In this document: positions 1 to 5,326 of the stretch, one piece after another
Numbering within the stretch: the first letter of the stretch is position 1
Layout of the letters: each line of letters opens with the position of its first letter
Source of the DNA: JACRAR01 sp041674465
GTDB taxonomy: Bacteria; Pseudomonadota; Gammaproteobacteria; Burkholderiales; Rhodocyclaceae
Assembly (NCBI GenBank): GCA_041674465.1
Contig: JBAYVV010000230.1
Coordinates: 1-5,495, forward strand
DNA length: 5,495 nt
Direction: 5' to 3'
Translations under genes and position numbers: made by a program
Notes under the pieces: generated by a model
The model's input: only the letters and a program-made list of their open reading frames with translations
Database searches by the model: none
What the model was told of the DNA's origin: nothing

Positions 1-550
1 CGTCAAAAACCGCTACATTGGACGCACCTTCATCATGCCGGGTCAGAAACAGCGCAGCAAATCCGTGCGCCAGAAACTCAATGCGATCGGCATGGAGTTC
101 AAGGGCAAGAACGTGCTGCTGGTGGACGACTCGATCGTACGCGGCACCACCAGCCGTGAAATCGTCATGATGGCGCGTGAAGCCGGTGCGCGTCACGTCT
201 ATTTCGCTTCGGCAGCGCCGCCGGTGCGCTTCCCCAATGTCTATGGCATCGATATGCCGACGCGCAGCGAGCTGATTGCCTGCGACCGCTCCGACGAAGA
301 AATACGCTATGAGATCGGCGCCGACGCCCTGATCTACCAGGATCTCGACGACCTCAAGGCGGCCGTGCATGACCTCAATCACAGCATCAACAGCTTCGAG
401 ACCTCCTGTTTCGACGGGCAGTACATCACGGGGGATATTACGGGCGAATACCTCTCGAAGGTCGAATCAACGCGCGGAGCAGCAGTCAAGCGCTATGACG
501 ACGAAGGCGAAGGTGCTCAACTCGATCTCAACCTGATCACCGAGGAATGA
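1..550 (+). CDS. purF: Amidophosphoribosyltransferase (glutamine PRPP amidotransferase), C-terminal part
   Basis: C-terminal 182 residues of PurF, read in frame from base 2 to the TGA at 548-550; the start lies upstream of the window. PurF is the cytosolic enzyme for the first committed step of purine synthesis, transferring the amide nitrogen of glutamine to PRPP to give 5-phosphoribosylamine. Visible here is the phosphoribosyltransferase half: the RYIGRTF-MPGQ stretch, the basic KQRSKSVRQKLN segment, and the type I PRTase PRPP-binding loop LLVDDSIVRGTTS at bases 119-157, where the two adjacent Asp residues contact PRPP ribose hydroxyls in the family. FPNVYGIDMP and the late SCFDGQY-TGDI motif are also typical. 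The N-terminal Ntn-hydrolase glutaminase domain is outside the window. The acidic tail ending ITEE looks like a normal end with no truncation. Family identity is secure. Confidence 0.97.
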   Translation, partial: VKNRYIGRTFIMPGQKQRSKSVRQKLNAIGMEFKGKNVLLVDDSIVRGTTSREIVMMAREAGARHVYFASAAPPVRFPNVYGIDMPTRSELIACDRSDEEIRYEIGADALIYQDLDDLKAAVHDLNHSINSFETSCFDGQYITGDITGEYLSKVESTRGAAVKRYDDEGEGAQLDLNLITEE

Positions 551-559
551 TGTTGGTCG

Positions 560-588
560 TTGACGCCATAACTCAGGCCGTGTAAGTT
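560..588 (+). promoter_or_regulatory. Candidate sigma70 promoter for the metZ leader
   Basis: TTGACG at 560-565 matches the -35 consensus in five of six positions. After a 17-nt spacer, TAAGTT at 583-588 is a weak -10 (three of six). The predicted start, near base 595, falls exactly at the 5' side of the SAM-II-like aptamer, and the element begins only 10 nt after the purF stop. The good -35, ideal spacing and position support it; the poor -10 is the weakness. Inference only, with no transcript data. Confidence 0.45.
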
Positions 589-594
589 TCGCTC

Positions 595-648
595 TGCGCC
601 GAGTTGATTCAGCTTGCGGGCGCCTAACAAATTCCGCTAAAGCGAACC
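595..648 (+). promoter_or_regulatory. Candidate SAM-II (SAM_alpha) riboswitch aptamer upstream of metZ
   Basis: Seen in sequence: a 5-bp all-GC helix, GCGCC (596-600) with GGCGC (619-623), whose loop ends in GCTTGCG (612-618). It is followed by a purine-rich linker TAACAAAT (625-632), three bases, and GCTAAA (636-641). From memory of the family, SAM-II has a P1 helix, a loop ending in UUGC just before the 3' P1 strand, an AAAU/AAAC-type linker, and an invariant-looking GCUAAA downstream, folding as an H-type pseudoknot. The spacing AAAT-NNN-GCTAAA equals that in the crystallised metX aptamer as I recall it. The known targets of this class include metA, metX and metZ, and metZ is the next gene. 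Weak point: the pseudoknot helix P2 is poor here. I see only TTG (614-616) with CAA (628-630), or alternatively GAGTTG (601-606) with CAAATTC (628-634) and one bulged A. The expected role is to sense S-adenosylmethionine and shut down metZ. Confidence 0.62.
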
Positions 649-650
649 AA

Positions 651-687
651 GCCCGGTCCGCACTGAAATATGCTGACCGGGTTTTTT
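651..687 (+). terminator. Intrinsic terminator between purF and metZ, likely the riboswitch expression platform
   Basis: Arms CCCGGTCCGCA (652-662) and TGCTGACCGGG (671-681) pair as 7 bp, one C-T mismatch, then 3 bp, with an 8-nt loop at 663-670. T682-T687 follows directly. G651 and the preceding AA can extend the base on the T-tract. It ends 16 nt before the preferred metZ start, so no metZ promoter can easily fit downstream of it. It therefore probably both ends purF transcripts and conditionally attenuates metZ. Confidence 0.85.
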
Positions 688-693
688 ATTGAT

Positions 694-698
694 GGTGA
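694..698 (+). promoter_or_regulatory. Ribosome-binding site that decides the metZ start
   Basis: GGTGA lies 5 nt before ATG 704. The in-frame ATG at 692 and TTG at 689 have only the terminator T-tract upstream and no Shine-Dalgarno, so 704 is preferred, giving MSEKYSFDTLAVRAG. Confidence 0.55.
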
Positions 699-703
699 CC
701 GAC

Positions 704-1873
704 ATGAGTGAAAAATATTCCTTCGATACGCTGGCGGTGCGCGCCGGCCAGGAGCGCAGCCAGTTCAACGAACATTCCGAAGCGCTCTACCTGACTTCCA
801 GCTTCGTCTTCGAGAATGCGGCGCAGGCTGCCGCACGTTTTTCCGGCGAAGAAACCGGCAATGTCTACGCCCGCTTCACCAATCCGACCGTGACTACTTT
901 CCAGGAACGTCTGGCTGCGCTCGAAGGCGCGGAAGGATGCATCGCCACGGCATCGGGTATGGCGGCAATCCTCGCGATGATCATGTCCCTGCTCAAGGGC
1001 GGCGATCATATTGTCGCCTCTCGCAGTATCTTCGGCGCGACGCAACAGCTCTTTGGCAATATCTTACCGAAATTCGGCATCGACACCGATTTCATCGACG
1101 GCGGCGATCCGGCCGTCTTCCGTGCCGCGCTCAAGCCGAATTCGCGCTTGATCTTTATTGAAACGCCGTCGAATCCGCTCACCGAAGTATTCGACATCGC
1201 CGCGCTGGCGCAGGCGGCACATGCCGCCGGAGCACTGCTGGCGGTGGACAACTGTTTCTGCACGCCGGCATTGCAGCGTCCGCTGGAGTTCGGCGCCGAT
1301 CTGGTGATTCATTCGGCCACCAAATATCTCGATGGCCAGGGACGGGTTCTCGGCGGTGCCGTGTGCGGCAGCAAGGCTTTGACCGAGGAAGTTTTCAAAT
1401 TCCTGCGCACTGCCGGGCCGACGCTCTCTCCTTTCAACGCCTGGGTCATTCTCAAGGGCCTGGAGACGCTCAAGATCCGCATGCAGGCGCAATCGGCGAA
1501 TGCGCTCGAATTGGCACGCTGGCTGGAGAACCGGTCGCAAGTGACCCGCGTGTTCTACCCGGGGCTTGAGTCCCACCCGCAACATGCCCTGGCCATGCAT
1601 CAGCAGGCCAGCGGCGGCGCGATCGTCAGCTTCGAAGTGGCCGGCGGCCGCGAGGCCGCCTGGCGCGTGGTCGACAACTGCCGGTTGCTTTCGATCACCG
1701 CCAATCTGGGCGACACCAAGACTACCATCACCCATCCGGCCAGCACCACCCATGGCCGCATCAGCGCAGAAGCGCGTGCTGCCTCGGGCATCACTGAAGG
1801 ACTGCTGCGCATCGCCGTGGGACTCGAGGCCGTGGCCGACATCGAAACGGATCTGGCACGCGGCCTGGCCTGA
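704..1873 (+). CDS. metZ: O-succinylhomoserine sulfhydrylase (PLP-dependent, Cys/Met metabolism family)
   Basis: MetZ, 389 aa from ATG 704, a normal length for the family. It condenses O-succinylhomoserine with sulfide to give homocysteine and succinate, the direct-sulfhydrylation route to methionine in the cytosol. It is a fold-type I PLP enzyme of the cystathionine gamma-synthase superfamily. Landmarks: DTLAVRAGQ near the N-terminus; YARFTNPT with Tyr55 and Arg57, which bind the phosphate of the neighbouring subunit's PLP; SGMAAI; IETPSNP; VDN with Asp182, which pairs with the PLP ring nitrogen; and SATKYLDGQGRVLGG with Lys207 as the Schiff-base lysine. The DGQGRVLGG run favours MetZ over cystathionine gamma-synthase, whose equivalent region usually has H-D--GG. 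Substrate choice of succinyl over acetyl ester is inferred from this resemblance. It sits downstream of purF and behind the SAM-II-like leader, and is followed after 26 nt by a glycosyltransferase-like gene. An alternative start at ATG 692 would add four residues. Confidence 0.93.
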   Translation: MSEKYSFDTLAVRAGQERSQFNEHSEALYLTSSFVFENAAQAAARFSGEETGNVYARFTNPTVTTFQERLAALEGAEGCIATASGMAAILAMIMSLLKGGDHIVASRSIFGATQQLFGNILPKFGIDTDFIDGGDPAVFRAALKPNSRLIFIETPSNPLTEVFDIAALAQAAHAAGALLAVDNCFCTPALQRPLEFGADLVIHSATKYLDGQGRVLGGAVCGSKALTEEVFKFLRTAGPTLSPFNAWVILKGLETLKIRMQAQSANALELARWLENRSQVTRVFYPGLESHPQHALAMHQQASGGAIVSFEVAGGREAAWRVVDNCRLLSITANLGDTKTTITHPASTTHGRISAEARAASGITEGLLRIAVGLEAVADIETDLARGLA

Positions 1874-1899
1874 AGTCTGCATCAAACTCAGCACTGACC

Positions 1900-2970
1900 A
1901 TGCGACTGTTCGTCGATATTTCCGCTCACGGTTTCGGCCACCTTGCGCAAACCGCGCCGGTGCTGAATGCCCTGCATGCAGCGCTGCCCGAATTGCATCT
2001 GACCCTGCGTAGCGGTCTGGCCCACGAGCGCCTCATGATGCGCATCCAGGCTCCCTTCGAGTTCATTTCGGGTACCGCAGATTTTGGCTTCGTGATGCGC
2101 AACGCCCTCGACATCGATCTTGTTGCCAGCGCCGCACGCTACCGCGAGCGGCACCGCAACTGGCAGGATGCGGTAGACCACGAAGCCGAGTTTCTGCGGC
2201 AGCAGAAGCCCGATCTGGTGTTCAGCAATGTCTCCTATCTTCCTCTGGCGGGTGCCGCTTCCGCGGGCATTCCGGCCGTGGCAATGTGCTCCCTGAACTG
2301 GGCGGACTTGTTTTTACATTATTTCGGACAGGAAACCTGGGCCACCGCGCTCCATGCCGACATGTTGCACGCCTACCGCAGCGCCGACGCTTTTCTGCGC
2401 GTCACGCCAGGGATGCCGATGCCCAGTTTGCACAACCTGCATGCGATAGGTCCGATTGCCGATGTCCAGTTTCCCCGGCGCGAAAAGATTGCCGGGCGCC
2501 TGAATCTGCCGGTATCGGCACGCTGGGTGCTGATTGCCCTGGGTGGAGTCGACCATCCATTGCCGATCAGCGCCTGGCCGCGTCTTCCGAATGTGTATTG
2601 GCTGGCACCTGGCTCTGGCCAGGCTGGCAGGGACGACATCAGGACCTTCGACGCCAGCCTTCCCTTTGCAGAAGTGCTTGCAAGCGTCGACGCACTGATC
2701 ACAAAAACCGGTTACGGCAGTTTTGTGGAAGCGGCATGCCATGGCATCCCCATGCTCTATTTGCGGCGCCCGGACTGGCCGGAAGAGGAATGCCTGATCG
2801 ACTGGGGACTGGACAACAATCGTGCGGCAGAGATCACCCGTGCTGCAGCCGACTCCGGAGACCTGGCTGAATCACTGGAACAGATTTGGCATGCCACACT
2901 CCCGCCACGCCCACAAGCCACGGGAATACAGCAGGCCTGCCGCCAGCTTGTGCAGCTTCTCTGCGGTTAA
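1900..2970 (+). CDS. GT-B-fold glycosyltransferase-like protein, substrate unknown
   Basis: A 356-aa protein with the look of a two-domain GT-B glycosyltransferase, resembling MurG/GT28-like proteins and the non-kinase N-terminal domain of plant L-arabinokinase. The N-terminal strand-loop-helix MRLFVDIS-HGFGH has the glycine/histidine loop (residues 10-14) expected near the acceptor or catalytic site. KPDLVFSN (103-110) and a Rossmann strand VLIALGG (210-216) follow. Near the C-terminus, KTGYGSFVEAACHGIPMLYL (269-288) and the following RRPDWPEE match the donor-nucleotide-binding segment of GT-B enzymes, where conserved Gly and Glu sit. There is no signal peptide or membrane span, so it is probably cytosolic. 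ATG 1900 puts the HGFGH loop at the usual distance from the N-terminus, but no Shine-Dalgarno is visible in the 26-nt gap after metZ, which suggests coupled translation. I cannot name donor or acceptor. Fold and family are fairly sure; function is open. Confidence 0.82.
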   Translation: MRLFVDISAHGFGHLAQTAPVLNALHAALPELHLTLRSGLAHERLMMRIQAPFEFISGTADFGFVMRNALDIDLVASAARYRERHRNWQDAVDHEAEFLRQQKPDLVFSNVSYLPLAGAASAGIPAVAMCSLNWADLFLHYFGQETWATALHADMLHAYRSADAFLRVTPGMPMPSLHNLHAIGPIADVQFPRREKIAGRLNLPVSARWVLIALGGVDHPLPISAWPRLPNVYWLAPGSGQAGRDDIRTFDASLPFAEVLASVDALITKTGYGSFVEAACHGIPMLYLRRPDWPEEECLIDWGLDNNRAAEITRAAADSGDLAESLEQIWHATLPPRPQATGIQQACRQLVQLLCG

Positions 2971-3022
2971 ACTCCAGAATTCCAGGAACCAGACCGAGAA
3001 CCCAATCAGAAATATCCCCAAC

Positions 3023-3694
3023 ATGACAGTCGCAATGAAATCATCAAAACCTGCAACTGAGCCTGCCACCGAACCTGCCACACACCGCCAGCTCGTCCTG
3101 ACCCCGGACCGGCTGCGCCTGGCCGAGCGGCACTTGAGCCGGGCCGACCACGTGATGGCAAAACTGGTGCGAACGATCGGCAACTGTCGCCTGGACGCCA
3201 GAAAGACCCGGCCTTTTCATGCCCTGACCTCGGCCATCATCAGCCAGCAATTGTCGGCCAAGGCTGCTGCAACCATCGCCGGCCGTGTCGCGCAACTGGC
3301 GTCTCGTCCTTTCGCGCCCGAAGCAATGCTGGCAGTGAAACCGGATGCCCTGCGCGCGGCCGGGCTGTCAACGGCCAAGACCCGCTACATCCACGAACTG
3401 GCCCGTCGCGTTGCGGAGGGTCGCCTGGACTTCAGGGGACTGCGCAAGCTCCACGACGAAGCGGTGATTGCCGCACTCACCGAAGTTCCCGGCATCGGTC
3501 GATGGACCGCCGAGATGTTCCTGATCTTTACGCTCAGGCGACCGGATGTACTCTCACTTGGCGATGCTGGACTCGCCCGTTCAGTGCGGCTGCTGTATGG
3601 CGAAACGGCCGAGATGCAGCGTGTTGCCGAACGCTGGCGGCCTTATCGCTCGGTGGCCTGCTGGTATCTGTGGCGCCATCTGGACAGCAACTGA
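3023..3694 (+). CDS. alkA: DNA-3-methyladenine glycosylase II (AlkA/Mag1-type HhH-GPD protein)
   Basis: A 223-aa base-excision repair glycosylase that removes alkylated purines such as 3-methyladenine from DNA, leaving abasic sites. Evidence: SAIISQQLS (residues 70-78), typical of the family; the helix-hairpin-helix VPGIGRWTA (155-163) that grips the DNA backbone; and Asp181 in LGDAGL, at the place of the catalytic Asp of E. coli AlkA. The C-terminal WRPYRSVACWYLW segment is also typical. No four-cysteine iron-sulfur cluster is present, arguing against Nth/MutY. It lacks the extra N-terminal domain of the 282-aa E. coli AlkA and is closer in size to compact bacterial and yeast Mag1-like enzymes. 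The open frame reaches back to 2822 inside the upstream gene, but conservation starts well after 3023. ATG 3023 or ATG 3035 is likely, and neither has a clear Shine-Dalgarno. It may be cotranscribed with the upstream gene (52-nt gap, no terminator seen). Confidence 0.9.
   Translation: MTVAMKSSKPATEPATEPATHRQLVLTPDRLRLAERHLSRADHVMAKLVRTIGNCRLDARKTRPFHALTSAIISQQLSAKAAATIAGRVAQLASRPFAPEAMLAVKPDALRAAGLSTAKTRYIHELARRVAEGRLDFRGLRKLHDEAVIAALTEVPGIGRWTAEMFLIFTLRRPDVLSLGDAGLARSVRLLYGETAEMQRVAERWRPYRSVACWYLWRHLDSN
3050..3085 (+). repeat. Three-copy 12-bp in-frame repeat encoding PAT(E/H)
   Basis: Units CCTGCAACTGAG, CCTGCCACCGAA and CCTGCCACACAC run head to tail and encode PATE-PATE-PATH in the N-terminal tail of the AlkA-like protein, before the folded domain. 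Copies are imperfect. It is probably a small slippage expansion in a disordered tail. Confidence 0.7.
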
Positions 3695-3708
3695 TCAAAA
3701 ATTCTTTT

Positions 3709-3737
3709 CTGGTGATTTCCCATTAAGCTGTTACACT
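3709..3737 (+). promoter_or_regulatory. Candidate extended -10 promoter for rhlE
   Basis: TGT followed by TACACT (3732-3737) forms an extended -10 element with four of six hexamer matches. No good -35 is present at the right spacing (CTGGTG at 3709-3714 is poor), as is usual for TGn promoters. The start would be near 3744, giving a leader of about 130 nt. The GC-rich bases just after the -10 (CCGCGCC) resemble a stringent-type discriminator. Inference from sequence only. Confidence 0.4.
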
Positions 3738-3743
3738 CCGCGC

Positions 3744-3876
3744 CGCGCTGGCCATCCTATCAGTCTGTTTGCCGCGCTTCGCGTTTAGATTCTCTCTCCG
3801 CGTTACATCCCGTAAGCGATTCTTCCTAGACTGGTGCATGGCAATCATGCAGGGTTGAGTCTAGGAGTACTACCCC
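3744..3876 (+). promoter_or_regulatory. Structured 5' leader of rhlE
   Basis: The gap between alkA and rhlE has no gene. It contains three consecutive hairpins reading toward rhlE. The first is CGCG (3773-3776) with CGCG (3780-3783) around a CTT loop. The second is CGC-TTAC (3799-3801, 3803-3806; G3802 bulged) with GTAAGCG (3812-3818) around ATCCC. The third is the large hairpin at 3824-3866 listed separately. The start assumes the candidate promoter is right. No intrinsic terminator of alkA is visible here, so some read-through from upstream is possible. Confidence 0.5.
3824..3867 (+). promoter_or_regulatory. Two-tier hairpin that covers the rhlE ribosome-binding site
   Basis: A perfect 9-bp outer stem, TCCTAGACT (3824-3832) with AGTCTAGGA (3858-3866), encloses a perfect 6-bp inner stem, TGCATG (3835-3840) with CATGCA (3846-3851), capped by GCAAT. 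A GG / GGGTTG internal loop separates them. The Shine-Dalgarno AGGAG is 3863-3867, 9 nt before ATG 3877, and four of its five bases are inside the outer stem. This is the geometry of a translational control hairpin such as an RNA thermometer. The structure is seen directly; the regulatory role is inferred. Confidence 0.7.
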
Positions 3877-5217
3877 ATGCAATTTACCGACCTCGGCCTG
3901 CGTGCCGAACTTCTGCGTGCCATTGCCGATCAAGGCTACGACACACCCACCCCTATTCAGGCACAGGCGATTCCGGTCGTCCTGGCCGGTCGCGACCTGA
4001 TGGCCGCGGCACAGACCGGTACCGGCAAGACCGCCGGCTTCACCCTGCCAATCCTGCAACTTCTCAGCGGACGCCCCGCCGTTTCTCGCGGCAAGCCGCG
4101 CGTGTTGATTCTGACGCCGACGCGCGAACTCGCCGCACAAGTGGAACAAAGCGTGCAAACCTACGGCAAACACCTGCCCCTCAAGTCAGTGGCAATCTTT
4201 GGCGGCGTCAGCATGGTGCCGCAGTTGAAGGCGCTGAAGGGCGGCGTGGATATTCTCGTCGCCACCCCCGGTCGCCTGCTCGACCACCTGGGTCAACGCA
4301 ATACCGACCTTTCCGGCATTGAGATTTTTGTCCTCGACGAAGCCGACCGCATGCTCGACATGGGCTTCATGCCCGACATCCGCAAGGTCATCGCGCTGAT
4401 CCCCAAACAGAAACAGAGCCTGTTGTTCTCGGCGACGTTTCCTGAGGAAATTCGTTCGTTGGCGGCTGGTCTGCTACGTGATCCGCAGACAGTAGAAGTA
4501 GCGCCGCGCAATGCCACGGTCGATCTGATCACACAAGCCGTCTATCACGTCGACAAGACGAAGAAGCGCGACCTGTTGCAGAAGCTGATCGAGGACAACC
4601 ACTGGCACCAGGTGTTGGTGTTTACCCGCACCAAGCATGGCGCCAACGCGCTCTCCGAAAAACTCAGCAAGGCCGGCATCAGTTCCGCCGCAATCCATGG
4701 CAACAAGAGCCAAGGTGCGCGCACCAGGGCGCTGGCCGATTTCAAGAGCCTCAAGCTCAACGTGCTGGTGGCCACCGACATCGCTGCGCGCGGTTTGGAC
4801 ATCGACCAGTTGCCGCATGTAGTGAACTACGAACTACCCAACGTGCCGGAAGATTACGTGCATCGCATCGGCCGTACCGGCCGCGCCGGTTCCAGCGGCG
4901 AAGCCGTTTCGCTGGTGTGCGTAGACGAACACGCCCTGCTGCGGGACATCGAACGCCTGCTCAAGCAGCCGATCGAGAAGCGCCTGATGCCGGGCTTCGA
5001 ACCCGATCCGAGCATCCGCGCCGAGCCGATCGAGAACGGCCGCAACAAGGGGCGCCAGGCGCCGCGCGGTACGGCACCGGCACGGCCGCGACAGCCGAAG
5101 CCGCATTCGCCGCAAGGTGCCAAGCCTGCGCGCAACGGCAGTGGACAAAGTCGATCTGGTGCCGGCAGTCATTCCCGCACCGGGTCGCGCCCAAGCACCA
5201 AGGCAAGCCATGCTTGA
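3877..5217 (+). CDS. rhlE: DEAD-box ATP-dependent RNA helicase, RhlE type
   Basis: A 446-aa cytosolic helicase that uses ATP to unwind short RNA duplexes; RhlE acts in ribosome maturation and RNA turnover, often with degradosome components and in cold. All signature motifs are intact: Q motif GYDTPTPIQ with Gln28; Walker A AQTGTGKT (45-52, Lys51); Ia PTRELA (81-86); GG (109-110); Ib TPGR (130-133); II DEAD (154-157); III SAT (185-187); IV VLVFTRT; V TDIAARGLDID (300-310); VI HRIGRTGR (329-336). Domain 1 spans roughly 1-205 and domain 2 roughly 215-370. The tail from about 385 is basic, Gly/Pro/Arg/Ser-rich and probably disordered, as is common in RhlE, where it aids RNA binding. The N-terminal MQFTDLGL, with no extension, resembles E. 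coli RhlE (MSFDSLGL) rather than SrmB, DbpA or CsdA. The start at ATG 3877 is fixed by AGGAG 9 nt upstream, which lies in a hairpin. Confidence 0.95.
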   Translation: MQFTDLGLRAELLRAIADQGYDTPTPIQAQAIPVVLAGRDLMAAAQTGTGKTAGFTLPILQLLSGRPAVSRGKPRVLILTPTRELAAQVEQSVQTYGKHLPLKSVAIFGGVSMVPQLKALKGGVDILVATPGRLLDHLGQRNTDLSGIEIFVLDEADRMLDMGFMPDIRKVIALIPKQKQSLLFSATFPEEIRSLAAGLLRDPQTVEVAPRNATVDLITQAVYHVDKTKKRDLLQKLIEDNHWHQVLVFTRTKHGANALSEKLSKAGISSAAIHGNKSQGARTRALADFKSLKLNVLVATDIAARGLDIDQLPHVVNYELPNVPEDYVHRIGRTGRAGSSGEAVSLVCVDEHALLRDIERLLKQPIEKRLMPGFEPDPSIRAEPIENGRNKGRQAPRGTAPARPRQPKPHSPQGAKPARNGSGQSRSGAGSHSRTGSRPSTKASHA

Positions 5218-5278
5218 ATTAATCGATAAAGGCATGTCGTTGTAAGAACACAACAAGCCGGAGATTCCCCCAAAAATG

Positions 5279-5309
5279 AAACTGCCGGGCGCGACCCGGC
5301 AGTTTTTTT
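5279..5309. terminator. Strong, probably bidirectional intrinsic terminator between rhlE and the convergent gene
   Basis: A perfect 9-bp stem, ACTGCCGGG (5281-5289) with CCCGGCAGT (5295-5303), and loop CGCGA, followed by T304-T309 of the 5300 block (5304-5309). A5279-A5280 can extend it. On the minus strand the hairpin is followed by TTTCATTTTT, so it can also stop the convergent gene, whose stop codon is 24 nt away. Confidence 0.93.
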
Positions 5310-5326
5310 GTGCAGCTTGGCGGTAA

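Noticed and set aside
621..650. Sequence resembling the left end of an integron attC site (GCCTAACAA followed by a TTC-N-AAGCG-like run)
   Set aside because: No matching GTTRRRY core or complementary right half downstream, no integrase or cassette, and the SAM-II reading explains the same bases better.
1064..1894. Long minus-strand open frame of 276 codons opposite metZ
   Set aside because: It lies wholly over metZ, and its translation is Arg/Gly/Gln/His-rich with no recognisable domain. This is the usual shadow of a GC-rich gene.
2286..2870. Plus-strand open frame of 194 codons inside the glycosyltransferase gene
   Set aside because: Off-frame shadow with Arg/Cys/Pro-rich composition. The overlapping frame has clear GT-B motifs through this whole stretch.
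2822..3022. Upstream extension of the alkA frame to the ATG at 2822
   Set aside because: It would overlap the glycosyltransferase by about 150 nt, and the added residues read like a frame shadow without conservation to glycosylases.
2971..3022. Possible terminator or promoter between the glycosyltransferase and alkA
   Set aside because: Only the short GAATTC palindrome and a GAACC/GAACC direct repeat are present. No GC-rich hairpin with T-tract and no convincing -35/-10 pair.
5239..5254. Small hairpin GTTGT/ACAAC downstream of rhlE
   Set aside because: Only 5 bp with three A-T pairs and no T-tract. The real terminator is the 9-bp stem 25 nt further on.
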